Positions 1-12,135 of a stretch of 64,000 nt of DNA are shown here, piece after piece. The position numbers were made by a program, and so were the translations under genes. The first letter of the stretch is position 1, and every line of letters begins with the position of its first letter. The notes under the pieces are model-generated. The model was given only the letters and a program-made list of their open reading frames with translations. It ran no database searches and had not been told where the DNA came from. This DNA comes from Atherix ibis (Eukaryota > Arthropoda > Insecta > Diptera > Athericidae), in assembly GCA_958298945.1 (NCBI GenBank), contig OY282609.1:32337212-32401211 (forward strand), written 5' to 3'.

Positions 1-370
1 AATTTCACCATCTACAGGCTCGCCTATAGGTGAAATGTAGGCAATTAGTACGGCCGAACAGCCTGTATACCCTCGAAGCATTTCATGGATCGTCAAATGA
101 TCCGGTGCTCAATGTGATTCATCGCAATCCCGGTTTTGTTGCCATCCTGGGTAATAAATTGGTTGACTGTTTGGCGAGAGAGGCTCGCCCTGCTTACTAA
201 CAAAATGACACCTACCATCATTAGACATGCGTACGCACACAGACTAGACCAATGGTGGATAACTGTCTACTCAACAACCATTCCAAAGTTCTGGGCAAGT
301 AAAAGTAATGGGCATTCCTGTAGCGTTCGACTTACTACATCTCATATCCTAAATAAATGTTGCTTAATTC
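1..370 (+). pseudogene. Non-LTR retrotransposon remnant, RNase H and C-terminal zinc-knuckle region
   Basis: A degraded end of a LINE-type polyprotein, cut by the window edge. One frame around 55-205 reads as an RNase H C-terminal part: a segment near SLYTLEAFHGSSNDP is followed by HRNPGFVAILGNKLVDCLAREA, close to the family pattern 'HxGxxGNExAD.LAxxA'. Further on (about 310-375) GHSCSVRLTTSHILNKC resembles the His/Cys cluster ending the ORF2 of I/R1/Loa-like LINEs. The conserved His and Glu of the RNase H motif are replaced (GFVAI, GNKLVD), so this copy is inactive. The clade cannot be fixed from so short a piece. Confidence 0.6.
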
Positions 371-1019
371 AGAATTTCCTTTTAAAAAAAAAGGCCTCTT
401 CTTTTGTGGAGCTCCTAGACCAAACCATTCTTTTTAATTTTCTAAAACAATTTATTTTGCTCCATAAAATTTAATAAAATCTAATTGCTTCCCAGTTTCA
501 TTTGGTAAACTACCAATGCCAACATAATTTTCGTCAAATGGTGGTGGCGCTTCTAAATGACCACTGCCTTTTGTCTCAGAGATCTTTATATACAAACAAA
601 CAAAACTAATTAATTTTATAGCCTTGAGTTTTCTTTTTTTTTTAAAAAAATTTTTTTTATACACACGCATTTCCAAAGACATGTGGCAGACGCCATTCTA
701 TAGCGCCTCAACCGCCTTATAGCGCCTTTTTTTTTAATTTTACTGAATTTATAAAAAAATTCAGTAAAATTTAAAAAAAGAAAATTTCACTATAAAATTG
801 AGAAACGCTGGTGTAAGTATGAGCACAACTGGATTAAATGGTGTAAAAATTGTTTTTTTTTCTTATATTTTTTGGATAATTTTTTTTTAATATGTTAAAA
901 AAAGGTTTTTTTTTACAAATAATTTCCTTAGAAAAAAAATAAATTTTTTTTCATCGATGATTCTAGAAAATTTTCACTAAAATTTTTTTTTTTGTGGGAA
1001 AAGTCGATCGATGAAGAGA
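371..1019. other. AT-rich noncoding stretch with a small hairpin
   Basis: No coding signal. It has long A and T runs, a short direct repeat 'tatagcgcct' (about 700-728) and a stem-loop at about 736-772 whose arms are AATTTTACTGAAT and ATTCAGTAAAATT. Nothing else is recognised. Confidence 0.5.
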
Positions 1020-1620
1020 AAGAAGGAAGGTTTTGATTTTGTATATGCGAAACTAAGAGAAAAAATCTGGCAATATCAATAAAAGCTATGGAAAAATGGA
1101 CAAAAGCTAATTAAGGTCTTCACTAGAGTCGGTGTTGCATGTGTGTCGGGTACATACGTGGTCGGTCAGAGACGTGCCTGCTTAGGCAATATAGCCGAAA
1201 GAGTTTCTCCTTATCTCTCTCACTTCCTCTCTGATTGGGAATATTGCTGCGCACTCTTGAACACGATCCCAAGTTAAGTGCTCGTATTTAAAAATTTACT
1301 TGCGACTGCAATTATTCCGTGTCCGCATGTGTATCCGTCACGTTCTAGTGATTTTTATGCATCTCGGAATAGTGAAGTGGTCTGGGGTCGGATCGGCTTT
1401 GGATTATCGAGCGAGCTCTGCTTCTGCTGTGGACTTTGTGTTGTTGGTGGGTAACTGACTGACAAGCTCACTCTCTGTTCCGAACGCCTCAGCTCAGGCC
1501 GTACTCAAGATTACCACGTTACTCAATATGACCAGTTAACGAGTAATTCAACAATCGTCCCCACTCCTCTCTCCTCTCTCTCTTTTTGTATGTTCCTCTA
1601 AAAGCAGACCATAAATTGAA
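1020..1620. other. GC-richer island without a recognised coding region
   Basis: Base composition is visibly less AT-biased than the flanks. The stretch has many CpG-containing words, pyrimidine tracts (CTCTCTCCTCTCTCTC near 1565-1583) and a splice-donor-like GGTAACTG near 1450. No long open frame is supported. It could be a promoter or noncoding 5' exon, for example of the downstream tai gene, but no core promoter element proves this. Confidence 0.25.
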
Positions 1621-4600
1621 CTCGTTTTTTATGCTCGTACAATATTGCTACACATTACGAAAATCATTTACTAGACCTAGACTAGACCGCAAATCCGACT
1701 GTTTCCAACTGGGCTCGTAGAACAGTGCAGCAGAAGCTGTAGTCACAGCCACTGACTACCGTAACAATATCGCAATAGCAATAGTAATAAACGTTTCCAA
1801 ACATTCTATTTTCAGAGTTAGTATCTGCAACTGACCAGCAGTTTCTTGGCTACGAAAAGTCCAACCATTATTATTGTAACACTTTGAAGGTCTCCAATAT
1901 GGTGGACCCCTACTACTGCTCTTGCTGTTGAAATGGATTTTCAATTTGGCCTTCACATTGAGTGATTCGTTAATAATATTACGCGGTGCCTGCTTTTCTG
2001 TATTCAGTTTTTTTTATTCTTGTTTCTTTTTAAAAAATTTTCTTCTCCCCGAATTATTTCCTTGTTCCCCATTCGTCATAAATTATTCATTTTCTAAACA
2101 AATTTTATATTATTTAAAAAAAAAATTTGCCGAAATTAAAAAAAAAAAGATTTTTTTTAGAATTAATCTGCTTGCATTAAGGAACTTCCAAATTTGCGGA
2201 GTCAAATAAATTTTTCCGATTTTACGTTTTTCTCTGGTAACACTAAATTTTCTGTAAAGAAATTTTTACATGAAATTCTTAAATTCTCAATTTTTTTTTC
2301 TATATCCAAAAAAACGATCACTTAACAACAAGAATTTTATCAATTCAAATCGGAAAAGTCTCTACAAACGATAGTAAAAATTTTATTTCTTGTGGAAAAT
2401 ATTCAAAAAAAAAAGTTTTGAATCTGCCAAATTTTAAATGTTCTTGAAGCAAATTCTTCTTTGTTCTTACCAATTTGTTATTTTTTTATGTCCAGAAAAA
2501 TCCCGTAAATAGTTTTGTATCAGAGGCTAAACATAAGAATTGTGAAAACTTCCATTTAAAAAAAATTGGGTTTGTCGGAAAATTTTTGGAAAAAGTCCAC
2601 TTTCAATTTAAATTCCTCCTTTTTAATAGTCAAAGATTGGAGCTTACTCCTCTACGGGCCTTGCTTTTTATTGGATTGGCGGATGCTGTCAAGTGGGTTA
2701 TCGTCTTAGAGTCATAGGGACATTCTACGCTATCGGAGGCTTAAGGAAATGGCCAGGAAGAGACGTACTACCCTCTCACATCCGTTGTCGGTCCTTCTTT
2801 ATTGGTTTTTCTTATCAGCTTGATTCCTTGCTGTGCAGACTGCCATTTTTTTTTACAAATTCTTTTTTTTATAATTTTTTTGTTTTCAAATTTTTGTTCC
2901 CACGCCGAAGAAGGTCAAGGCGACTTCATCGGTCAGTGTTTTGGGATGCCCGCAGCTAAATCCACGTCGATTGCTTTGAAAAAGACAAAACGATTAATAT
3001 TTACCAGATTTAGCCCCCCACGATTATTTCCTATTTCCTAATATGAAAAAATAGCTCGGCAAAAAAAGATTTGACTCGGACGGGGATGAGAGATTGTATT
3101 TTTTAGATGAGATAAATAAGATAGAAACACTTTAAACTAAGTTTATCGAGCTTAAAGGAGCGTTATGTTCGAAATGAAATGAATTTTACTTATAAAAGTG
3201 TTTTCTTCTTGTCAAGGCCAGGTATTAATCATACAAACCTCGTTTTTTTAATATTTTCAAAAACTTCTAATAAAACATATGTTTACAATTTTTTGTTGTT
3301 TTTTCTTTAAAGTGCTCTTGTCCTTTTCGGTGGCCTTAAATTGATGAAAATATAGGACACACAAACTGGGAACAAAACATAAAAAATCAAGACGACCAAA
3401 AATAACAATTTTTGGGAAATCGATAAAAAATTCTCTAAAAAAATGGAATTTTAACATATAAAATTGTTGATCATTTAAATAATGTGAATGTTTTAAGGGG
3501 TTTTTTGTTTGGGGGGGGGGGGGGTGTTGTTTAGTGAGATTATTAGGGAAAAACTTTAAAAGAAATTCTATAATTTTTTTGTTTAATAAAAAAGTTACTG
3601 TTAAAGTATTTTCATATGGCGACATCGATTAGATTTATGACTAGAGTACGCAAAAACGTGTTCCACTTCACCAAAATAACCTTTAGCTAAACAGATTCTG
3701 ATTATTATTATACGCCGTTTAGGTTAAAAATCCCAACCATCAAAAATGTTCTTTAAACATTTTTTTTTTAAATTAAATGGAAAAAAAATCTTTGTTTTCA
3801 GTTCTTGTTTTTGCTCTAAAAAAAAATAAATTAAAAATTCTGGTTATGCCTTAAAAGAAGAAAGATCGGCGACAACAACCCGATCCAACTACAAAGGACA
3901 ATAAATCTTCTGTCCGTGTTTCTATGGTAAAAGATGACACGTAATTCAAGCCAATCTGGACGAATGCATCTTTTTTAACTATTCTAGCGGGGCGCGCATA
4001 CCTGATCTTTTTTACATGCTCCGTTGTCTGTGGCCTCAGATATGATCATCTGTTAAATTAAATGCTATCAGTTTTTCGTTTTTATTATGAAAAATCAGAA
4101 ATTCACTTTTGAGAAAAACCCAAATTCGAATTCTGGGCACAGAAATTCAATGGAATCGAGTGGAAAAAATATTTTTGTTAAGAAAAATTCACCCACATCA
4201 GACTGGCCGTTTTGCTTAGTTTTTTTTTTAGCCTCATTAGTAAAGTGGATTCATATTTAATTAACTTCCAATTTAATCTTGATCGAATTGGATTCTATTT
4301 GAATAGCAGTGGTGAAGGTTGCAGTTTTTTTTTCTCCTTACCTGACCTGACCATTATACCAAAAATAGTTTTGAATAAAACAAATTCTTTAATTAAGAAA
4401 AATTCTCTCCGTAACATACTCACTCATAATAAAAGCATAATTCCGAAAAATTGTGTAAATTCCAAAAGTTTCCCATCACAGGTGAGTTACGTCAGACGGT
4501 TACGCGTTGAGGCCTACTCATTCACCAACAAAAACTCTGAAAATTCCAAAGTGGCGAAGTTATTTTTTTAAAAAGCCTTTGTCTTCTTCTCCAATGGATG

Positions 4601-5625
4601 ATGGTCTATGATTTTTCGTTTTTTTTTTTGAAAGATTGTTGGGCAAATAATGCAGATAAATTTATGACAGAACAAAAAAGAACAAAAACAAACTGCCGAA
4701 AAAATTTTTTAAAGCTTGTTATTTTCTATCATTTCGAAAATTGCTGAGTTGCTGAAACGTAAAACAACGAAACCATATAACAACAGGTTACAAAGACTAT
4801 AATTAATGCAAGAGTTTTTGGCTTAACATTTGAAAACGCCGAAAATATATTCCAAAAAAAAAAACGGAGCAAAAGAATCTGTTGGTGATTGCATGCAACA
4901 GCATTGACCTAATGTATGGGGGGAGGATTTAGATTTTGAATTTAAGAAAACTATATTAAAAATAATAGTAATGATGAATTCCGGAAATTGACAAAAAATT
5001 TTTTTTCGAAATAGTAAATATAAAATGTTGGGCAAAAAATTCAGAAAATTACATTTTACTTTTCGTGAATAAATTTTTTTTCTGATTAACTTTTTACGAA
5101 AAAGTTTTCGAGAATTAAAAGCAATTTTTTTTATGGTTAATAATTGAAATGAGTTTTTTTGAAAAATCATATTGAATAATTTTTTAATACTCTGAACAAA
5201 ATTGGAAAATATTCCCAAATTAATTTGGGAAAATATTAGATTTTGAATATAAATTTAAAAAAAAATCCAACGCCCAATCGAATAAGCTTTCCAGCGTGCG
5301 TTTCTGTTTGTGTATACCTTCCGTTGAAAAGAACGCACACGCAATTTAATCAACCGCAACATCAAAGCCGATACACAGAAATTCACCGCAAGTCAAAACA
5401 AAGAGAATCCGCTCTCCTAATGGTGGTGGTCTTTTCCACTCACGTTAAAGTCTGAAGCCTTGTTGCACTTACTTTATTATTAATAAAATAAATTTTATGT
5501 TTTGAACATAAAAAAAACCATTATTTCTATAATGAATATCTGAAATCTGTTATCAAAAAAATCATATTGAATAATTTTTTAACTCTCTGGAAAAATTGGA
5601 AAATATTTTTAAAATAATTAACTTA
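1621..5625. other. AT-rich noncoding stretch
   Basis: The open frames here are short, low in complexity and read A/T tracts (Lys/Phe/Asn/Leu-rich); none resembles a known family. A 14-base G run sits at 3511-3524. A segment at about 5265-5310 ('tccaacgc' then CAATCGAATAAGCTTTCCAG) recurs at about 12187-12225, so at least part of this is dispersed repeat. A donor-like ACAGGTGAGT occurs near 4479, with no supported exon. Confidence 0.4.
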
Positions 5626-6896
5626 CCAGGTGTATAAGCTCAAATCCGTTGTTTGGTCATAGATGGCGTGAGTGAGTGTTTTAGCTACCATGGGAACGCC
5701 ATACTTTTTTTTATGAGTTTGACATCTGTCAACATTAATCAGTGCACATTGTCACCAATTTTGTACAACAACATACATTTTTCCTTTGGTAATCATGTCT
5801 AGTTATGTGCCAGAAAAAGAGCATATTCGGGAAGCTCTGCTTTTCTGCTTCAATTTGAAGAAATCGGCTTCCGAATCGCATCGAATGCTTATGGAGGCCT
5901 ATGGTGACAGTGCTTTATCGGAAACAACGTGCTGAGATAGGTTTCGTCGGTTCAAAGACGACAATTTTGACTTGTGGGGCAAGAAGCATGAAAATCGGTC
6001 TAGGAAGGTTGAGGACCATCAATTGCAGGCTCTTTTGGACAAAGACGATACCCAATCGCAAAAAATGCTCGCAGAGCAATTGGGTGTTACTCAACCAGCC
6101 ATTTCCATGCGTCTGCGTGCCATGGGGAAAATTGAAAAGATCGGAAAATGAGTGCCACATGAATTGAACGATAGGCAGATGGAGCAACGTCAAAACACAT
6201 GCGAAATCTTGCTCGCCAGACAAAAAAGAAAGTCGTTCCTGCATCGGATTGTGACAGGCAATGGAAAGTGGGTATATTTCGAGAATCCTAAACGCAAGAA
6301 ATCGTGGGTTGATACCGGCCAACCATCAACATCTTCCCCAAGACCAAACCGCTTCGGACAGAAGAAGATGCTGTGCGTTTGGTGGGATCAGCAGGGTATC
6401 GTCTACTATGAGATGTTGAAAACTGGTGAAACTGTCAATGCCCACCGCTACCACCAACAACTGATCAAATTGCACCGTGCTCTGCGTGAAAAAAGGACGG
6501 ATTATCAACAAAGACATGACAAGCTGATTTTCCATCACGACAACGCACCAACGCACACTTCAAAAATGGTCCGAAACTACTTGGAGACACTCAACTAGGA
6601 GGTGCTACCCCACCCCGCTTATTCACTAGACCCTTCCGACTATGGTACCACCTGTTTTCGTCGATGGGCCACGCGCTCACTGAGCAGCACTTCTATTCTT
6701 ATGAAGACGTCCGAAAATGGGCTTGATGAGAGGTTTGCCACGAAAGAGAAGGAATTTTTTTTGCCGTGGTATCCACAAATTGCCCGAGAGATGGGAAAAA
6801 TGTGTAGCTAGCGAGGACAAGTACTTTGAATAAATTTGTTTTTCCTTTCTATGAAAAAAACATGTGTTTTTTTCACATTTAAGCTTATACACCTGG
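5626..6896 (+). mobile_element. Mariner (D,D34D) element, full length, copy 1
   Basis: A 1271-bp element with intact ends. The left end reads CCAGGTGTATAAGCTCAAAT; the right end is its imperfect inverse, ending AAGCTTATACACCTGG. TA dinucleotides at 5624-5625 and 6897-6898 flank it, as expected for the Tc1/mariner superfamily. Inside is one decayed transposase frame on the + strand. Five other copies of this family lie in the window (12953, 22148, 36816, 40206, 59355). Only copies 1, 2, 4 and 6 keep both ends. With no intact transposase here, this copy is not autonomous. Confidence 0.93.
5795..6833 (+). pseudogene. Mariner transposase pseudogene (copy 1)
   Basis: The frame starts at the ATG at 5795 (MSSYVPEKEHIREALLFC) and encodes the paired helix-turn-helix DNA-binding part and then the DDE domain. 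It is broken by three in-frame stops: TGA at 5933 where other copies have CGA (Arg), TGA at 6149 in place of Trp, and TAG at 6596 in place of Trp. Near 6630-6650 a small deletion removes part of the 'PDLAPSDYHLF' third-Asp motif and a frameshift follows. The first catalytic motif reads VTGNGKW, so Asp is already Asn; the second, HHDNAPTHTS, is intact. The frame ends at TAA 6831-6833. Confidence 0.9.
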
Positions 6897-6898
6897 TA

Positions 6899-7309
6899 TT
6901 CAGTAAGTGCAGATGTGTTAAATAAATAATCATGATCACTTAAAATATTTATTTAACCCATCTGCAGTTAAGTTCCTTTAAATTTTCATACTCAAACTTT
7001 ACGTACGTCGGCACTAAACTATTTTCTGGTAAACATTGAATTGTCAAAATGACATTTGTTTACATTTATTCAGTCACTAACTTTTTACATTTTAATCACT
7101 TTTTGGACCAAATAAATTATAAAAAGCCATTTAAACACATTGTAAACTAAATTTTTATTTATTTCTCTTATCAACTTACTGAAAGAAAGAAATTCCCTGC
7201 TTCCTTATTCCATCGAATGACCAGCACTTAATTTTCTGTAATAAAAACTTCCTATTAAATGTTATCAACAATAAAACTATTTACGTAAATACTTACTTTT
7301 TCGTAAATA
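6899..7309. other. AT-rich noncoding stretch between repeats
   Basis: Nothing coding was seen. Its last part may belong to the dispersed repeat that begins at about 7310, since similar words ('cgtaaatactt') precede the second copy at about 42150. Confidence 0.3.
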
Positions 7310-7745
7310 CTTTTTGTTATATATTGCCAAAATAACAACTTGAAAAAACAAAAAAAGTATGCAAGCATTTCGGTATTCTACCACTTTAATGGAGAATGGC
7401 GTTTTTTAAAACTCTCCGAAAGTTTACAAAACTGAAGCGCTTAATATTTAATAGATACTCGTATTTATGAAATAAATAATAAACCTAAAATACAATTAAT
7501 TCCATTTAATATCAAAAGATTGTACAATACAAAAAATAAATATTGCCTGTTGTTGTGTTTAAATTGTATTTTTGTTTACAATAAGTGAATTAAAATGAAT
7601 AAAAATTATGCTTTTGGAATTCAATAAATTCCTATTACGAAAACTAGATGTCAGTAGTGGCTGTGTCATTTCTACATAAAAAAATCTACACAAAAGTATG
7701 CAACCGTTACGATTTCTCGCCGCTTCTGCAATAATTCAGTCAGAA
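7310..7745 (+). repeat. Dispersed repeat, partner of 42180-42515
   Basis: Long blocks are near-identical to 42180-42515 in the same orientation: GTATGCAAGCATTTCGGTAT, then 'ggagaatggcgttttttaaa', TTATGCTTTTGGAATTCAAT, 'aaaactagatgtcagta', and the end 'gttacgatttctcgccg'. The second copy lies inside an element with 20-bp terminal inverted repeats, so this is probably an internal piece of the same transposon family. No protein is encoded in either copy. Confidence 0.8.
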
Positions 7746-8420
7746 AATTGCGAAAATCTGACTTACGTGCTTATCCAGGTATTCTTTTATCTAAGGTGTA
7801 TGGCTTCTCCTATAAGATTGTGAATTCTGTGCACTCCCATAAGATTGTGAAAGTTTTATAAATTTCGATAGCGGTTTATCTCGTTATCGTCAGAATTTGT
7901 CGAAGAAATTTTATTCCGCATCGAAAATTCCGCTCTTTTAGATATAAACACGTGCGTTCATTTCTGGTGCAATTTTGAGTGAGAAATAATGCAATGCCTT
8001 CTCAAAATGGCCGCCGTTTTGGCAAGGCGATAGCCACGCAAGAGCGACTCGCGACCAAAGTTGATTTGCGGTACGAACAGTACCTTTTGCCGCATCGTTC
8101 TTAGTAGAGTAAGTGAGCTACGTTAAAGTTGACCGTATGTGAAAAACTCACTTCTCTCAAAATGACGGTGCCATGCGCTGCTTCCACCAATTAACCGTCA
8201 GTGTGCCGTGCTATTTGTACATTTCACTGACGTACTTTGGTCTGCGGTTTTCCACCACGGCGCGTTTTGCTGGCCTGCGCGTTTTTCTCTCTATTTCTTC
8301 GTTGCGTGTTTAACCGTTTGCGCTACTATTTTTCTTATACGTCAACGCGTTATTTTTCCGTTTGTTCCAATCGGCAGTTTATTTATTATTTGCCGATAGT
8401 TCCCTATTGACTGAATATAG
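7746..8420. other. GC-richer island, unrecognised
   Basis: Less AT-rich than its flanks, with CpG-containing words and a GGCCGCCGTTTTGGC word near 8010. A 63-codon frame (8208-8399) lacks any recognisable motif. The phrase 'taagattgtgaa' is repeated at about 7821 and 7850. It may be further transposon sequence or a regulatory island; neither is proven. Confidence 0.25.
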
Positions 8421-9699
8421 AAGAAAACTAAATAAAAACAATTACAAATACCAACAGTTGATATTAACTTAAAATTAAAAGAAAACAAAAAATTCCAGAT
8501 TGAAAAAATTCCTAAAACAAGTTTACCCCAAATGTTATTTGATTCGAAATCGTATTTTCATAAGCTACCGGAAATGAGTAGACAAAGAGGAAAGAAAAAA
8601 GGAGAAGGAGAAAAATTGCCAAATTGCTTGCTGTTGTTGTGGTATCGTGCTAAGGAATAATTTGTCTATAAAATAAGCCGGCCAGGAACTTCCGATTCTG
8701 GAAATTAAGAAATATCCACTTTCCTGTGTGCTCTAATATTTGTTATGCAATTTGAACAATTTCTTTTGATATATATTTTTGACCATATTCAATTCTTTTT
8801 TTTTTTGGTAATTAAAAATGGGTCAAAATGGTTTTTTGGAATAATTTCTTTTAAATATTTAATTACTAAAAATACTATATAGTCAAACAGAAGTTAATTT
8901 AGTAAAATACAAAAATAACTAAAAAAAATTGAAAATTATTATACGTCATAATTTCTTTAGGGCACGTGTTAAATAAGTGAGGTTAAAACAAAAAAAAACG
9001 CTAACTAAATAAGTGAGGTTAAAAAATTTCTAATAGAAAAAGTTATAAATTCTCTGCAAGTGATAAACTGATAAAGAAACTATTTTTTTAATATGAAATT
9101 TACAAAAATTAATAAAATAAAAATGAAATTTTCTCAGGCAGTTATTAGAAGAAGTTAACAACAAACAAAATTTTATTGACAGATTTTTTTTATATTTTTT
9201 TATTTTCGTAAAACTTTTCTTTAAAGTTTATTCAATTTTCGGACCTTAAATTAATGAAGGAAAAGAAGATGAATTTATAAAATCAGAATGTTTACAATAG
9301 GAAAATTTGTACCTGCTGCGAAACGATTCTTTGGTAATTTTATTTCTGTTGTTTTTGAATTTATTTCATCGCCAAAGGACATTGTCACCTCATCTTGAAT
9401 AACAAATTCTGAATAAAATTTTTAACAATACAATTTATTTTGACAACATTAAACAGAAAAGCTTTGAACAATTTTAAGAAATCTTCATTTTTGTTTAACA
9501 CAATACCTCTCCCCCCCGTCCCTCCTAACCCCTACCCTCCACTGCCAAACAAAAACTAAAAATCATTAGAAAAATCGAAAGGATCTTGGGAAAAGGAGTA
9601 CGAGTTTATGGGTGACGAATGCCGAAGAGTAGGGTTAATGGCCAACTACCACCAAGTTAGGTTATGTCTCTTGTACAATAGACGAGAATTATTTTAAAG

Positions 9700-9701
<2 letters not shown>

Positions 9702-9736
<35 letters not shown>
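9702..9736. repeat. (CT)n microsatellite
   Basis: About 17 uninterrupted CT dinucleotides. Confidence 0.97.
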
Positions 9737-9740
<4 letters not shown>

Positions 9741-9943
9741 TTTGATTTATTAAGTGGTTGCGAAAAGATTTTCTTCTATAAAATCAATTCAGAAATTCTA
9801 CCGAATATAAACTTTTTTTTTTTTTTTGTTGCAATCGTTAAAAAATATTTGCCTTTTTGTCAATTATTTTATTTGTGATATATTTTTTCTTCTCTATACC
9901 TTATTTTATCCAAGATCTATTCAGAAAATGCGATTTTATGGTT

Positions 9944-9986
9944 TCAAATCAAATTAAATCAAATCAAATCAAATCGAATCAAATTG
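9944..9986. repeat. (AAATC)n short tandem repeat
   Basis: About eight imperfect AAATC units, with AAATT and GAATC variants. Confidence 0.9.
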
Positions 9987-10559
9987 AAACCTTTCAGGTG
10001 CTCTGCCCTTTTTTTTTGTTATGCTGTGAATAAAAAGTGGAAAAATATTATTTTTTTTTTTTTTTTGTACCATTTTTCAATTTCAATAAAAAAGTGGAAA
10101 ACGATACAAAATAATTTATAATAAAATTGATGAAATTGAATTAAATTGAATTGAAAATTTGTTTACAATAAAATTCAGTTTTTAAGAAGAATTTTGTTAA
10201 GGAGGGTAAGGGGGGAGGAGGGTTTAAAATAGGCCTAAGCCTATTTTCCCACAAACTCCTGCCTTCCAGTACTTCATTGCCCACAAGATTTCTCTATCAA
10301 TACAATTTCTCTGCTATCTAACGAGGGACTATGAGTTTATTAAACTTTTGCTGTTATCCAAAAGTCAATCGGCTTCCTTATAAGGTGAACTTTTGCTCCT
10401 TACTCTGTCTGTGTTGGAAGGCTGTTGGACCAGGATCAGGAGTCAAAATTACCAAATACACAGTAAACTACGGAACGTTTCGATTCAAAGTTTTTATATC
10501 AATTTTATTTTAATTGTTATTTTTAAATTTTATTTCCATTGTGTGTGTTATAAGGTAGA

Positions 10560-11215
10560 TTTGGAGCGGTTTTTCTTTTTTAAATGGAACAATGCACAAT
10601 TGGACAACAAACCAAAATCGTTGAACTTTATTTTGATAATCAACGGTCAACGACTGTTTTAAGGCATGGTGCATACCTCAAAGCAAACAAGGCACAGTAA
10701 GGAATCTTCCAGGTGGCAGAAAACGGGGTACACAGATGAAAATATTAAACGTGTAAGGAGGGATTTTTTTCTGGTAATTCCAGAAACATAAATAAGAAGA
10801 TGTCTCGACACAATTTGGGCTATCACGAAGGTCACTGCAGAGAATTTTGGGTACATTACGCATGTTCCCCTGTAAAGTTCAGCTTATTTCAGAATTGAAA
10901 CTAAGAGACTGCCAGCAACGGCTTGATTATGGCATTTATTTCGGGCAAAAAGCAAAAGAATATCCAAATTTTATACACAATTTGATAATTCCCAATTAAA
11001 TGGCTTCGTTAACAAGCAAAACTGCTAGGACACACTTAAGTATACCTGTTTGGTGTGGTGTGTCGTCCGATCTATAGTGTTCAATATCAAAAGATATTGG
11101 AATTTTTTTTAAGGCCAGCTGTGGAACTCTGTGGTTCCAACAAGATTTAGCCACAGTGCATACTGCAAGGGACTCCAATGGCTGAAGCTCTGTTCAATGA
11201 TGTCTTTATCATTAA
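10560..11215 (+). pseudogene. IS630/Tc1/mariner-superfamily transposase remnant
   Basis: The + strand carries, in order and in shifted frames, the landmarks of an insect transposase of this superfamily. There is an N-terminal helix-turn-helix piece (QQTKIVELYFDNQRSTTVL, about 10605-10660); then FGLSRRSLQRILGTLRM (about 10817-10868) and KVQLISELKLRDCQQRL; then LNGFVNKQNC (about 10996-11025), which in relatives follows the first catalytic Asp; and WFQQDLATVHTARDS (about 11133-11177), which holds the second catalytic Asp. The DEAxF box is lost and there are several frameshifts and stops. No ends were found for this copy. Fragments at 14298-15194 and 17353-18305 belong to related families. Confidence 0.75.
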
Positions 11216-11567
11216 ATGCAGTATTTCACGTATTAACCACTCCTGGTACTATTTCTTGTGGAGATATTTAAAAAAAATGTCAGCGTTAATATGCCAAGAA
11301 CTATGCCACCAATTAAAAACGCAATAAAATCGAGTCCATAAAACAACTGATATTTTGCAACAGATAAAGAAATAATTTTTCTGCGAATATGCATAGTAAA
11401 AAATGGCCACCACTTGTGAGATATTATTTAATTAAACTAAAAATTGTCCCCATTAATAAACTGTATTTATAAAAAAAAATTATTATTATCGCTTGAATAA
11501 AAATGTATGCTGTTCAAGGAATATATTTTGAGCTGCCCAAATGAGGGGTGACTACTTTTATGCTACC

Positions 11568-11875
11568 AATTAAGAAGAAATTCGGTGATAATTTCTCTTA
11601 TATTTACAGGGTACAGGGTGGGCCAATTTAAACTTACTGATTTATGAATGCACATAACTTTTTTGTAATCTAAATAACACCCCTCAAATTAATTGCATTT
11701 TCTTGGTGGCAGTTAATGACAATTAAGAAGAAATTTGGTGATACTTTCTCTTATATCTACAGGGTTCAGAGTGGGCCAATTTGGACTTACTGATTTATGA
11801 ATGCACATAAATTATTTGTAATCTAAATAACATCCCTTAAATGACTTGCATTTTCTTCTTGTTGGCAGTTAAATG
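11568..11875. repeat. Two-unit tandem duplication of a transposon terminus
   Basis: Two adjacent units of about 152 bp (about 11568-11719 and 11720-11875). Each contains 'aattaagaagaaatt', an ACAGGGT-type terminus ('acagggtgggccaattt', 'tacagggttcagagtgggcc'), ACTTACTGATTTATGAATGC and 'gtaatctaaataaca'. The terminus matches that of the element at 14298, so one transposon end has been duplicated in tandem. Confidence 0.8.
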
Positions 11876-12135
11876 GGTCCTTCTAAGGGGCAACGTTTCT
11901 GGATTCAAATTTGCAATTTCTGTTAGAATATTCTGCTTTAGTTCTCGAATGTGTTGAGGTTTTGTTCGTTCCATGAAGAAACCCTACCCACAAAAAATCG
12001 CGGAGTTCATCAAATTTGGAGAGCGAAGTGGCCTAGCAAAATTTTGAAATTATTCAGTCATCGAAAAGTAGCTTTATCTTGTCGGAACCATATGCGAGGG
12101 TTATTCAGAACTGCCGGAGTACCACGGATATTTTA
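11600..12135 (-). mobile_element. Fragment of the ACAGGGTGG-terminus transposon, related to 14298-15194
   Basis: After the duplicated end, 11870-12135 aligns by eye with 14455-14700. Shared words include 'ggcagttaa', 'caacgtttctgga', 'gaacaaaacc'-type Pro/Lys codons on the minus strand, 'aagtggc', 'ggaaccatat' and 'cagaactgcc'. On the minus strand this is the C-terminal part of a transposase. The copy is truncated and frameshifted. No right-hand terminus was found. Confidence 0.6.

Larger units (their letters stand above)
8421..10559. other. AT-rich noncoding stretch with microsatellites
   Basis: No coding signal. It holds a direct repeat of TAAATAAGTGAGGTTAAAA (about 8969 and 9007), a (CT)n run, an AAATC pentanucleotide run, and a small palindrome AAAATAGGC/GCCTATTTT at 10226-10247. 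Confidence 0.45.

Noticed and set aside
4470..4500. Donor-like ACAGGTGAGT at the end of an open frame (4212-4571), considered as a 5' tai exon
   Set aside because: The frame is Lys/Asn/Phe-rich low complexity and does not encode the bHLH or any SRC feature.
6326..6892. Minus-strand frames over mariner copy 1, and the equivalent frames over the other copies
   Set aside because: Antisense of the transposase; all contain the reverse of known transposase motifs.
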